DNA of 42,061 nucleotides from Bacteroidota bacterium (lineage in GTDB: Bacteria; Bacteroidota; Ignavibacteria; Ignavibacteriales; Ignavibacteriaceae), in the NCBI GenBank assembly GCA_021813585.1, contig JAKAJV010000070.1:1-42061 (forward strand), given 5' to 3'. This document shows positions 27,995 to 36,502 of this stretch, piece by piece. The position numbers were made by a program, and so were the translations under genes. The notes beneath the pieces were generated by a model. It was not told where the DNA came from and made no database searches. It saw nothing but the letters and a program-made list of their open reading frames with translations. Within the stretch, counting starts at the first letter, position 1; each line of letters begins with the position of its first letter.

Positions 27995-29881
27995 ATGTTT
28001 AAATTGATTAAGAAAAATTTTAGCAGACCAGTTTACCCGGAGTTGCTAAATTGGAGTAATGGAGTATTGGATTCCTTTAAAACTAAATCTAAGAATTTAT
28101 TTCTCAGATACTGGATACTTGATTCTCGATACTGGATAACAAATCGAGTATCCAGTATCAAGCATCGAGTATCTTTAATCAAAAATTGCAAATATCTTTG
28201 GCTGGAGTATTGGAGTATTGGAATAATAAACGAAAATCATCACTCTTCCGAAATAATTCCACTACTCCATTATTCCAGCCAAATGTATTTGAAATTCTTT
28301 TTAACGATGCTTGATACTGGATTCTTGATACTCGATTTTCTGTACGGCATCGAGAATCAAGAATCCAGTATCCAGAATCTACGAGATAAATTCTCAGATT
28401 TTAGTAAGGAGGAATCCACTACTCCATTATTCCATTCTTCCAATATTCATACATTCCCTAAGCTGCGCAATATAATTTTGGCATTAATTATTTTATGGCT
28501 TACTCCAAGTATTGTTTTTGCCCAGTATGGCTCCAGCGGATTAACCGACGCTCGAAGCATCGCGATGGGAAACACATATAATGCCGATGCGCGCGGAGTT
28601 TATTCAATCGGATTGAATCCTTCGGGACTTGCATTTCTTAAAGAATACTCAGTTGAGTTTTCCACTGTTCTTCCGATGCCAGGCGCTTCTGTTTCAACAG
28701 GCACCGATTTTTTATCACTGAATGATTTCAATTATTTCTTCGGCGGGGTAAACGGCCAGCCCAGGTACCTAGATGACAACGACAAAGAAAAGTTGAATTC
28801 CGTTTTTGAAAACGGCGGCGACGCTTTTGTGAATGCCTCGTTTAATCTTCTTACTATATGTTACAAACCTTCGTCGGATGTGGGAACTTTCGCATTTTCC
28901 ATAAATGATGCCGTAGCCGGATGGCTCCGGTTTCCAAATGCGCTTTCAAGTTTAATCTTGTACGGCAACCAAACCGGCAAAGTGTATAACCTAAGCGGTG
29001 TAAGCGTTAATTCGTGGTGGATAAGAGATTACTCGTTATCTTACGCGAGGGAATTTCCCGGCATTGGTGACGACGCTGCCGACAAGCTTTACGCGGGAAT
29101 TACATTAAAGCTTGTGCATGGCCTGGCTTACTCTGTTAGTCAAGAAGGCTATGGTTATTTATCCACAGGCGCAAACAATCAATTAACTGCAGTATCGAAT
29201 AATAAAATTACTACTGCTTTTTCCGATAATCTGGGTGTTAAATACAGCTTTGATACAACAAGCCGGTCTGCAAGCTTTAGTTTGTTCCCGTCCCCGGCAG
29301 GCACAGGGTTTGGTGCAGACTTAGGTTTAAATGCATCATTCGGAAAAGAATGGGATGTATCTCTTGCGGTTACCGATTTGGGAAGCATTACGTGGGATAA
29401 AAACACAGCCGTAATTTCTTCAAACGGGCAATATACCGTTACCGATTTAACCGACAGCAACCAGCTTGACTCCCTTAAAAATAAGTTTACCGGGCAAACC
29501 GACAGCACCGGGAACTTTATTACCGGCCTGCCGACTGCATTTAGGCTGGGTGTTTCTTACCGCGCCGGATTAGACGACGGCGACTTTCCCGGCAGTCTTC
29601 TTTTGGCTTTAGACGTCAACCAGGGATTCAACAACCAGCCGGGTAATTCCGTTAAGACAAGAATATCTTTCGGCGCTGAATGGAAGCCCATGAATTGGAT
29701 ACCGTATTTTAGAACCGGGTTTTCATTCGGCGGTCTTACCGGTTTTCATTGGGCATTCGGCATCGGCATAGATGCATCTATTGTAAATATTAATTTCGGT
29801 ACAATGGATATGCAGTCTGTCTTTGCGCCAGGGTCTTCAAAACAGTTCTCTATAGCTTTTGATTCGTACTGGAAACTATAA
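27995..29881 (+). CDS. Outer-membrane beta-barrel protein (PorV/FadL-like) with repeat insertion near the N-terminus
   Basis: The body of this protein, from AQYGSSGLTDARSIAMGNTY to the terminal SIAFDSYWKL, resembles PorV/FadL-like barrel proteins of Bacteroidetes/Ignavibacteria (ARSIAMGNTYNADARG... GLNPSGLAF). The frame starts MFKLIKKNFSR with GAGG upstream. Before the expected signal peptide (IILALIILWLTPSIVFAQ, around residues 160-180) about 130 codons are made of interspersed inverted repeats (28051-28442). The frame stays open through them. The signal peptide would therefore be internal unless translation starts again downstream, for instance at a TTG inside the hydrophobic stretch. Function may be impaired, or a new start may be in use. 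Function beyond outer-membrane location is unknown. Confidence 0.65.
   Translation: MFKLIKKNFSRPVYPELLNWSNGVLDSFKTKSKNLFLRYWILDSRYWITNRVSSIKHRVSLIKNCKYLWLEYWSIGIINENHHSSEIIPLLHYSSQMYLKFFLTMLDTGFLILDFLYGIENQESSIQNLRDKFSDFSKEESTTPLFHSSNIHTFPKLRNIILALIILWLTPSIVFAQYGSSGLTDARSIAMGNTYNADARGVYSIGLNPSGLAFLKEYSVEFSTVLPMPGASVSTGTDFLSLNDFNYFFGGVNGQPRYLDDNDKEKLNSVFENGGDAFVNASFNLLTICYKPSSDVGTFAFSINDAVAGWLRFPNALSSLILYGNQTGKVYNLSGVSVNSWWIRDYSLSYAREFPGIGDDAADKLYAGITLKLVHGLAYSVSQEGYGYLSTGANNQLTAVSNNKITTAFSDNLGVKYSFDTTSRSASFSLFPSPAGTGFGADLGLNASFGKEWDVSLAVTDLGSITWDKNTAVISSNGQYTVTDLTDSNQLDSLKNKFTGQTDSTGNFITGLPTAFRLGVSYRAGLDDGDFPGSLLLALDVNQGFNNQPGNSVKTRISFGAEWKPMNWIPYFRTGFSFGGLTGFHWAFGIGIDASIVNINFGTMDMQSVFAPGSSKQFSIAFDSYWKL
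28051..28442. repeat. Nested inverted repeats inside the barrel gene
   Basis: Outer arms GTAATGGAGTATTGGATTCC (28056-28075) and its near-complement at 28411-28430 (18 of 20) enclose further inverted pairs: GATACTGGATACTTGATTC against its complement around 28098-28172, GGCTGGAGTATTGGAGTA against TCCATTATTCCAGCC around 28199-28284, and GATACTGGATTCTTGATAC against GAATCAAGAATCCAGTATC around 28311-28372. The words (TACTCCATTATTCC, GATACTGGAT) resemble those of the element at 29934-30064. Confidence 0.75.
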
Positions 29882-29933
29882 ATTAAAAACGGATTAAGGC
29901 TAATGCCTACAGATGAAGATTGAACTAAATAAC

Positions 29934-30064
29934 ACACCTTACGCAAACATTACTCATTGGAGTACTGGAATGTTGGAATAATGTCCGAAGGACTCCTTTG
30001 GAGGAGTAAATTGGTCAATTCCATTACTCCGACACTCCATTACTCCAGGGGTTGCGTAAGGTGT
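29934..30064. repeat. MITE-like element with 13-bp perfect terminal inverted repeats
   Basis: ACACCTTACGCAA (29934-29946) and TTGCGTAAGGTGT (30052-30064) bound a 131-bp element. Inside, GGAGTACTGGAATGTTGGAATAAT and ATTCCATTACTCC-type words form inner inverted arms. An open frame running through it is repeat-derived and was not called. Size and layout resemble the 127-bp element between leuB and leuA, but the terminal sequences differ. Confidence 0.75.
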
Positions 30065-30146
30065 CTAAATAAGTTTGACTTTCACCTCGTCAAAAGATTA
30101 TTTTTAGTCCGGGTATTTAAAATTAGCAGAAATTTATGGGGGTACT

Positions 30147-30320
30147 ATGAAAAACGGTCCATTGCTTCTTTGTTCATTGCTGATACTCGTACTTACCGGC
30201 TGTTCATCAACCTACACTATAAAAGATTTTCCTTCCAAAGAAAAATTTTATGAAGACTTTAATAATATTTTTAATTGTTTCAGCTGCCGCTTACTCGCAG
30301 GAAGTGAACAGCAAGAATAA
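30147..30320 (+). pseudogene. Probable 5' remnant of a lipoprotein gene
   Basis: Starting at 30147 a 57-codon frame encodes a clear lipoprotein signal (MKNGPLLLCSLLILVLTGCSS, lipobox LTGC) followed by TYTIKDFPSKEKFYEDFNN and then a short unrelated tail to a stop at 30320. The last 71 nt overlap the start of the next frame. The good signal followed by an abrupt tail suggests the front part of a longer gene whose remainder was deleted. A GGGGG run lies 5-10 nt upstream. It could also be a small functional lipoprotein. Confidence 0.5.
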
Positions 30321-30528
30321 TATAATATATGCCGAGCTATTGGGAAACGGAATTTATTCTTCACTTAATTATGAAACCACATTCACAATAGCGCCTACAG
30401 CCGCAATTGGTTACCGTTACAGTCCTAAAGACGGAGGATTTTTCCTGAGCGCCGCATTAGATATATTCCCCGAACCGGCAGGGAAAATATTTCCCTGGGG
30501 CGGCCTGGGTCTGGGTTATAGTTTTTAA
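30250..30528 (+). CDS. Small exported barrel-like protein, probably internally deleted
   Basis: A 92-aa product with signal peptide MKTLIIFLIVSAAAYSQ. The mature part begins NNIIYAELLGNGIYSSLNYE and ends IGYRYSPKDGGFFLSAALDI ... PWGGLGLGYSF, with the terminal aromatic residue of an outer-membrane strand. Proteins of this appearance are usually nearly twice as long; here only first and last strands seem present, so a central deletion is suspected. Its start overlaps the truncated lipoprotein frame, which suggests that one deletion event joined both. Function unknown. Confidence 0.5.
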   Translation: MKTLIIFLIVSAAAYSQEVNSKNNIIYAELLGNGIYSSLNYETTFTIAPTAAIGYRYSPKDGGFFLSAALDIFPEPAGKIFPWGGLGLGYSF

Positions 30529-30648
30529 ATTTGATGCGATCAAAAGTTTTAGCTATTTGAAATTAAATATGCTAAATTGAATTTAGGTTGTAATAATAAT
30601 CTCCCTTTTAACACGGGGCTATTTTATAAATAAATCAGCGGGGTAAAA

Positions 30649-31212
30649 ATGAAAATACTATCGGCCTTCTTTTTGTTAGCATCTTTCCTTTTAATAGTGT
30701 CACCGCCGGTCTTAGGCCAGGCAGCATTAAGCAAGGGCTCATATTCTATAGCGGGTACGCTCATGTATTCTTCAAATTCTTCAAGCGATAATTTCAACCA
30801 CACTTTCCAGGATAACTATCTTACTTTCTCTCCGCAGTTCGTATCGTTTGTTGCCGATCATTTTTCAATCGGCGGATTTATAAATTATTCAAACTCCAGT
30901 CACTTTATAAATGATAATCATGTAAATACCATGTCGAATTTATCCTTTGGTCCCTTATTCCGTTATTACTTCTATTCGGAAACAGTAATTCCTTTTATAG
31001 AAACATCATTCAGTTATTACATACCCGATACGGAAACCGGCAACTCTTCCAATCTTTACGGAATTAATTTGAAGGCAGGCATAGATTACTTTTTATCCGG
31101 CAGCATTGCAGTCGAGCCTTCGTTTCAATACAGCTACGAGCTATACAGCTCAAGCGATGCAACCATAAATGAATTTACCGTTAACATCGGAATAAATTAT
31201 TTCATCTTTTAA
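30649..31212 (+). CDS. Outer-membrane beta-barrel protein, paralogue 1
   Basis: A 187-aa exported protein with a signal peptide ending VLGQA and a mature part of alternating beta-strands (SYSIAGTLMYSSNSS; SIGGFINYSNSSH; ITVNIGINYFIF-like end). The last residues INYFIF end in phenylalanine as expected for insertion by the BAM complex. It shares the layout and many residues with the next gene (GSYSIAGTLMYSS against GVYSIGGSIQYSS; LSGSIAVEPSFQYS against LSGSVALEPSVSYN), so they are tandem duplicates. No enzymatic motif. Probable small 8-stranded barrel; role unknown. Confidence 0.7.
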   Translation: MKILSAFFLLASFLLIVSPPVLGQAALSKGSYSIAGTLMYSSNSSSDNFNHTFQDNYLTFSPQFVSFVADHFSIGGFINYSNSSHFINDNHVNTMSNLSFGPLFRYYFYSETVIPFIETSFSYYIPDTETGNSSNLYGINLKAGIDYFLSGSIAVEPSFQYSYELYSSSDATINEFTVNIGINYFIF

Positions 31213-31250
31213 TGCATCCGTAAGATAAGGGCGGATAAGGGAGTTTTAAA

Positions 31251-31838
31251 ATGAAAAAAATTATTGTTCTTTTTATACTCAGAGTTCTTTCTCCGTGTCT
31301 TTTAAATGCATTTGCGCAGGATGCACTTAACAAAGGTGTATATTCTATAGGAGGATCGATACAGTACAGTTCCCAAAAGCAAAATAACGGTTACGTAACT
31401 ATTACTACAAACACCGGGACCATCGCTCCCCGGTTTGTTTATTTTATCGCAAGCCATATCTCACTAGGCGCAGCAGTTAGCTATAACTATTATTTTTACA
31501 GGGAGCCCGGATATTACAACGGCGACAGGGTGACTAATACTTCTTACATTACTATGGGGCCCTCAATAAGATATTATTTTAACGTGAAGAAATTTATTCC
31601 CTTTCTGGAAGCTTCATTTAATTATGGAATTTATTGGCTTCACTTTGATAGTAATGAGCATGTTTATAATTACGGCATAAAAGGAGGAGCTGAAATTTTC
31701 CTTTCGGGCAGCGTGGCGCTCGAACCGTCCGTAAGTTATAACCACATAAGATATACACAGGAACTTTATAATTTTACCGCTGTTCAGAATACGAATACAA
31801 TTACTGCTGGGATTGGGATAAACTATTTTATTTTTTAA
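31251..31838 (+). CDS. Outer-membrane beta-barrel protein, paralogue 2
   Basis: A 195-aa protein with signal peptide ending NAFAQ, a mature start DALNKGVYSIGGSIQYSS and the C-terminal signature GIGINYFIF. It is a diverged tandem paralogue of the gene 38 nt upstream, with the same strand pattern and C-terminus. Tyrosine and asparagine are abundant, as in surface-exposed barrel loops. It is likely co-transcribed with its neighbour. Specific function cannot be assigned. Confidence 0.7.
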   Translation: MKKIIVLFILRVLSPCLLNAFAQDALNKGVYSIGGSIQYSSQKQNNGYVTITTNTGTIAPRFVYFIASHISLGAAVSYNYYFYREPGYYNGDRVTNTSYITMGPSIRYYFNVKKFIPFLEASFNYGIYWLHFDSNEHVYNYGIKGGAEIFLSGSVALEPSVSYNHIRYTQELYNFTAVQNTNTITAGIGINYFIF

Positions 31839-31878
31839 TAACATTTAATTTGGGCTTTTTACGAATTCAAAAAAATAA

Positions 31879-32445
31879 ATGAAAAAGATATTTTATTTGA
31901 TAGCTGTATTATCTCCATTACAAATTTTTTATGCTCAACCAAAGGCCGGTATTGGTTGGGGATTATCGGCAGATTTTTGCTGTATGTCTGAAGAAAAAGA
32001 ATCATCCTCAGCCTACGAAATACTTCCGGCTCCGGAACTGAGCCTATTTGCGGATTACTATTTTAATATACATGCCGGTATAGGCGTTTATGCTGGCTAT
32101 GTTTTACTGGCTGATAACTGGGACGGTCCGGAAGCCGGTTTTAATTTTAAATACCGGATAATAAAAAAATTTTTAGTCTCCGCAGGTTTAAGTTATAATT
32201 CAATATCAGGCGGCACGGACTTTCCGGGGAATTTAACTCCATCACTATATAAAAGAGATTTTACCTTCCTTAACATAGGAGGTGAATATTTACTTTCCGA
32301 CAAGGTTTTTATAGAGTTGGTTTATTCAAAGCCGCTTAATCGTGATGCAATTTTCGGGCACAGCCATCCGGATTATCCGGATACTGCAGTTGATTTATTT
32401 AAACTGGTTGGAAGACTAAAGCTCGGCATCGGCTTTAACATTTGA
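31879..32445 (+). CDS. Outer-membrane beta-barrel protein
   Basis: A 188-aa exported protein (MKKIFYLIAVLSPLQIFYAQ signal). The mature part begins PKAGIGWGLSADFCC and contains YFNIHAGIGVYAGYVLLADNW and KFLVSAGLSYNSISGGTDFPG, ending KLKLGIGFNI-like. It has a beta-barrel character but is not an obvious close paralogue of the two genes before it. An adjacent Cys pair near the mature N-terminus is unusual for this type. It is the last gene of the plus-strand envelope cluster; a repeat-rich gap follows. Confidence 0.65.
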   Translation: MKKIFYLIAVLSPLQIFYAQPKAGIGWGLSADFCCMSEEKESSSAYEILPAPELSLFADYYFNIHAGIGVYAGYVLLADNWDGPEAGFNFKYRIIKKFLVSAGLSYNSISGGTDFPGNLTPSLYKRDFTFLNIGGEYLLSDKVFIELVYSKPLNRDAIFGHSHPDYPDTAVDLFKLVGRLKLGIGFNI

Positions 32446-32831
32446 TTGTAAAAATTTATGAAACGAATTTCTATTTGTACTAAAAATTTTTCTCCCTTTA
32501 GTAAAGGGAGATGTCGACGGAGTCGACAGAGGGAGTTAAAAATCCAAGCTTTATTTCAAAGTTAATTTTACCCATCAAAAAGAATTGAGCAAATAGTTCT
32601 GCTCATAAAGATTAATGTAGATATAAAAGTATATCAAGATTTTCTAATTGAAGATTTATTGGAACAAATCCTTCGTCACCCGCCAGGCGGGTGCCACCTC
32701 CTTCACTAAAGGAGGATTTGTATTTGTAATTTTCTCCCTTTAGTAAAGGGAGATGTCGACGAAGTCGACAGAGGGATTTGAAAATCTAAGCTTTATTTCA
32801 AAATCAATTTTACCCATCAAGAAATTTTTAA
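32446..32831. repeat. Repeat-filled gap with 90-nt direct repeats
   Basis: This gene-free gap contains two 90-nt direct copies (32489-32578 and 32731-32820, no length change, a few substitutions). Each starts with the palindrome CTCCCTTTAGTAAAGGGAG and contains a second, TCGAC..GTCGA. Between them is a nested inverted repeat: AAATCCT ... AGGATTT (about 32663-32719) enclosing CACCCGCCAGGCGGGTG and CCTCC..GGAGG. The right copy ends 12 nt before the lptG-like stop codon. Hairpins here may serve as terminators for the convergent genes. Confidence 0.75.
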
Positions 32832-33914
32832 TTACCTTGAGACCCTGGGAATGTTAATCAGCGCTGCGGCCAGAAATACCAGGTTGGAAGACCATGCTGT
32901 AAGCAGCGGGCTTAATGCACCGTTCTTTCCGAATGCCAGACTTATCTGCATAAATGCCAGGTAAATAAACGTTACTAAAATATTAACTCCTACCTGAACT
33001 GCCAATCCGCCTCTGCGCTTGTTTGCCGAAATCGGCAGACCGAATAGCACAACAATAAGGCTTGCCATCGGAAAAGAAAATCTTGAATAGTATTCTATCA
33101 AAGTGCTTGTAGGATCAGTACCCGCCCGCTTTTGGGTCTCTATATATTTAGTAAGCTCAGTAAGATTCATCTCCTCCGGCTTAATCTGCTTGGTTAATAA
33201 TTCTGCGGGAGTAAAATTCAAATCGCTAATTTTAAGAGTTGAAAAATATTTAGCCGTCTGCTCGTTGTTATTAAAAGTACGCTCAATCCCGTTGCTTGCA
33301 ATCCATACATGACTAACGGTATCGTAAGTCATACTGGCTGCATCAATCCTAGAGACCATTTTAACCAGATCGACTTTGTCAAAGTTTTCGATGCTTACCC
33401 GTATTGCCTGGTTCCGGTTGCTGTCGAAGAATTCAATGCTTACTATTCTTGTCTTTGAGTCCTGAAAATAAATATTGCTGCCTAAAAAATTGTAGTTCGA
33501 GTTTAAGTATTTGTGCTCGAGATTTTCCTTTGTTTGGTTGGCTAGCGGGACAATATACCCGGCGAAATATATTGAGAGAATGCTGATAAAAAAAGTAGTA
33601 ATTAAAAACGGCAGCATAAACCTGTATAAACTAACGCCGCTTGCTTTAATTGCCGTTAGCTCGCTTAAGTTGGATGCCTTGCCTGCGGTAAATAATGCTG
33701 CAAACAACACGGCTACAGGTGTCATCAATTTTATTATATCCGGACTGAATACGACGTAATAGTGAAGAATGATAATGAACGGAACACCCTGGTCAAGAAA
33801 GCTTCCGATGTTGTCTACCATGTTAATAACAACGAATATCAACGTGAAGGCAACCAGGCCGAAGATTATCGTCTGCAGAAACTGTTTGATCAAATATTTA
33901 TCAAGTATCTTCAT
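32832..33914 (-). CDS. lptG: LPS export permease, LptG/LptF family
   Basis: A 360-aa inner-membrane protein of the YjgP/YjgQ family. It begins MKILDKYLIKQFLQTIIFGLVAFTLIFVV, has three N-terminal membrane segments, a periplasmic beta-jellyroll region (about residues 140-265) and three C-terminal segments (SLIVVLFGLPISANKRRGG is the typical motif before the fifth). With a second permease and the LptB ATPase it extracts lipopolysaccharide from the inner membrane. Its start codon directly follows the stop of the upstream permease (TGA ATG), so the pair is translated together. Assignment as G rather than F rests on gene order and length and is tentative. Confidence 0.85.
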   Translation of the reverse strand: MKILDKYLIKQFLQTIIFGLVAFTLIFVVINMVDNIGSFLDQGVPFIIILHYYVVFSPDIIKLMTPVAVLFAALFTAGKASNLSELTAIKASGVSLYRFMLPFLITTFFISILSIYFAGYIVPLANQTKENLEHKYLNSNYNFLGSNIYFQDSKTRIVSIEFFDSNRNQAIRVSIENFDKVDLVKMVSRIDAASMTYDTVSHVWIASNGIERTFNNNEQTAKYFSTLKISDLNFTPAELLTKQIKPEEMNLTELTKYIETQKRAGTDPTSTLIEYYSRFSFPMASLIVVLFGLPISANKRRGGLAVQVGVNILVTFIYLAFMQISLAFGKNGALSPLLTAWSSNLVFLAAALINIPRVSR

Positions 33915-35312
33915 TCAGCTCTCTTCCCCGGAATCTGTATTCCAGATAGTGTCTGCGCCAAAGCTAAGCCATTGCTTGGGAATTAATTTTCTTAGGAAAT
34001 TGAAATTTATCTGGACAGTTTCCTGAACTGTTTTAGTAGTTAAAAGAAGCCCGATTATCGAAAGCAAAATATTAGCCGACCACATTCCCCAGAAAGGAGT
34101 AATGATATTTCTGTCGGCAAGCTTTTCTCCGGCAATTAAAAAAGCCCAGTATACAACAAAGAAAAACAAGCTTATGCTTGCGGCAACTCCGAAGCCGCCT
34201 TTCTTAACCATTACCCCCAGCGGTGCACCAATTAATATAAACACGATGCACGCAACAGGCAGGGCATATTTTTTATGTATCTCAACCATATAGGAATTAA
34301 GCTGATCCTGCACCGATTCTTCCATTCTAAAATTGGATAGAACTATATTTTGCGCAGTCCTAATTTTTTCCAGCGCCCTCGTATAAATTATGTCGCTTTT
34401 ATTAAGTTTATTAATCGGGTAAGATGCGAACGGGTTCTGGCCTTCAGCAAGCAGATACTTATTAGTAACTCCGGAAAGGCTTTTCACAGAGCTTTGCTTC
34501 AACTGCCTAAGACTATCCGCAATTAGGGCCATCGCCTGGGTGCTTAACTCCCTGTCTCCTCTCGGGCCGCCGGGCGCCGACTGCTGGAAGGAGAACTGGT
34601 CGGCATTCATGGTTATTCTGTGCTTCTTAAATATCAGCTTCCTGTACAGGTCGCTCTGGTTGTTACTCGACTCGTGGATCTCGCCGTTCCACAAATCCAT
34701 AATAAGCTTCGACTGATCCTTGGAGAAATAAATTTTTCCTTTCTGAGCGGTAACAATATCTACTCTTCCCGGGTCGGTGTTGTCGTATATTACTACATCC
34801 TCAAGCTCACTGTCGGATTTTTTTATTCCTCTTACAAGAATTGCATAGTTCGAAACTTCCTGGGAGAAGACGCCCGGCTCTAAAGAAAGTGTGGGCTTCT
34901 GCCTGGAGATATCCTCCATCAGCAGCTTAGCATGATGGTTTGCGTCCGGCAGTACATCGTTATTGAATAAAAATAAAAGATAGCCCAGAACAATGCTTGC
35001 AATAAACGGTGCTGCCATCATTTTGTATAAGCTTACTCCGGAGGATTTCATTACGGTAATTTCATTGTTCTGAGACAGATTGCCGAAGGCCATAAGTGTA
35101 GCTACCAGTACCGCCATCGGAACCACTAGTACAACCATCCACGCCAGGTTAAATGCGATCAGCTTTAATATTACCCATAAGCCAAGCCCTTTTCCAACAA
35201 GCCTGTCTGCAAACTTCATTAAAAACTGAAGCAGGAAAATGCATATCAATGTAACCATTGAAAAAATAAAAGGCACTACATGGTTTCGAAGTATATATCT
35301 GGATAAAATCAT
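33915..35312 (-). CDS. lptF: LPS export permease, LptF/LptG family
   Basis: The 465-aa partner permease. N-terminus MILSRYILRNHVVPFIFSMV with three membrane segments, a long periplasmic domain (about residues 135-350) and three C-terminal segments (ALPVACIVFILIGAPLGVMVKKGG is the family motif). It is longer than the E. coli protein (about 366 aa); the excess lies in the periplasmic part, including a Gly/Pro-rich SAPGGPRGDREL stretch, as often in this phylum. It abuts the second permease without a gap. The start ATG at 35312 has no good ribosome site, and the region upstream is AT-rich. LptB and the bridge protein genes are not in the window. Confidence 0.85.
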   Translation of the reverse strand: MILSRYILRNHVVPFIFSMVTLICIFLLQFLMKFADRLVGKGLGLWVILKLIAFNLAWMVVLVVPMAVLVATLMAFGNLSQNNEITVMKSSGVSLYKMMAAPFIASIVLGYLLFLFNNDVLPDANHHAKLLMEDISRQKPTLSLEPGVFSQEVSNYAILVRGIKKSDSELEDVVIYDNTDPGRVDIVTAQKGKIYFSKDQSKLIMDLWNGEIHESSNNQSDLYRKLIFKKHRITMNADQFSFQQSAPGGPRGDRELSTQAMALIADSLRQLKQSSVKSLSGVTNKYLLAEGQNPFASYPINKLNKSDIIYTRALEKIRTAQNIVLSNFRMEESVQDQLNSYMVEIHKKYALPVACIVFILIGAPLGVMVKKGGFGVAASISLFFFVVYWAFLIAGEKLADRNIITPFWGMWSANILLSIIGLLLTTKTVQETVQINFNFLRKLIPKQWLSFGADTIWNTDSGEES

Positions 35313-35466
35313 GGAGTGAATATATAAAAGCCGCTAGAGTTTAACAAGACAATGCCGATGATATATAAACTTGTTTATTTTAATTATATTTGAAACAGTT
35401 ATGATTGAGCTTTAGAAGAGCTTGGTTATTTTTATAATTTATTTTAAAACACCATTACCGTTTGCA

Positions 35467-36489
35467 TTGGAAAAATTTAAGATCATTTTATTGTGCTTTA
35501 TTCTTTTAATTACGCCGGGCTGCAAAAAAGAAGTCCGCATTACAAAGCTCCAAATTGAAAAAGATAATAATTACCCGCGCTGGCTTAAAAGCGGAGACTA
35601 TCAAACGGATCAGACTTCCGGGAATGTTTATATAGGAAGAGACGGCAGAGGCTTGAAGACTTTTTTACTGGCCGACGATATCGGTAAAATTCATCATCTT
35701 AAAATTGAAGACGACACTGTCTTCCATCTTTCTGCGGTTTACTTGGGAGATGATGTGCGCAATTATTTAAAGGATTTTCCCAAGGGCGACTTTGAAGAAA
35801 TTACTTACGATAAGTATGCCGGCTCGGTGTATCTTTCAATTGAAGGAGACGGTCTCGACTATAATAAGTTTGTCGGAATATATAAAATAATCTTTAAGAA
35901 TAACGATATCTTTGCCGATACATTAACCGGCATAGTTAAAATGAACTTTTCTCCATCTTCTTTGTTCTATAAATATACAAGGGATAATATTGGCTATGAA
36001 GGCCTGGCCGTAGACAGAAACTATTTTTATCTGGGACTTGAAGGATTTGAGGATGAAGGCGTATTCGCAGACAGCACGCTTATATTTATTGCCGATAAGA
36101 ACAGCCTGAAGATAATAAAGGAGATAGATACAAAGCCTTATAATATTTTTACCGCATGCGGTTTGTACTCAGACCGGGATAATTCGATTTTCGGAATAGA
36201 CAGGAATGCCAAAAAAATATTTCACATAAAGTTCAATAAAGACCTCGATGTTGAGTCGGTAGAAGAGACAAATCTAAAATCGGCAATACCTTCTTATCCT
36301 TTATTTTCTTATGTTGCATCATTGGAATCTATAACAATAGACGACGAGAATAATATATACCTGGTTGACGATCCGTGGAAGGCTTATTTTATACCCTCGG
36401 ATGACGTTCTGAAAAAACTTGACGAAAACACAGTTCAAAATTTTAAGGATTTTGTTCCTGTTATTTTTAAATACAAACTAATAAAATAA
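35467..36489 (+). CDS. Predicted lipoprotein, possibly a beta-propeller
   Basis: From the TTG at 35467 (alternative 35422) it is about 340 aa with lipoprotein signal MEKFKIILLCFILLITPGC (lipobox TPGC). The mature part has repeating strand patterns: GNVYIGRDGRGLKTFLLADD, YEGLAVDRNYFYLGLEGFED and DRDNSIFGIDRNAKKIFHIKF. These resemble the EGLA...D motif of phytase/SdiA-regulated-like propellers. No catalytic residues could be pinpointed. It precedes an M20 peptidase by 13 nt, so the two are probably one transcript. TATATTTG at 35386-35393 could be a -7 promoter box, but no -33 element is correctly spaced. Confidence 0.55.
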   Translation: MEKFKIILLCFILLITPGCKKEVRITKLQIEKDNNYPRWLKSGDYQTDQTSGNVYIGRDGRGLKTFLLADDIGKIHHLKIEDDTVFHLSAVYLGDDVRNYLKDFPKGDFEEITYDKYAGSVYLSIEGDGLDYNKFVGIYKIIFKNNDIFADTLTGIVKMNFSPSSLFYKYTRDNIGYEGLAVDRNYFYLGLEGFEDEGVFADSTLIFIADKNSLKIIKEIDTKPYNIFTACGLYSDRDNSIFGIDRNAKKIFHIKFNKDLDVESVEETNLKSAIPSYPLFSYVASLESITIDDENNIYLVDDPWKAYFIPSDDVLKKLDENTVQNFKDFVPVIFKYKLIK

Positions 36490-36502
36490 AAGGAGTGTAT
36501 CA

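Noticed and set aside
29957-30253. A 98-codon open frame starting in the MITE-like element
   Set aside because: Its first part is repeat sequence and the rest is another frame of the lipoprotein remnant, which has the real signal peptide.
32489-32820. CRISPR array
   Set aside because: Only two copies, 90 nt long and rich in palindromes, with a structured rather than unique spacer; no cas genes in the window.
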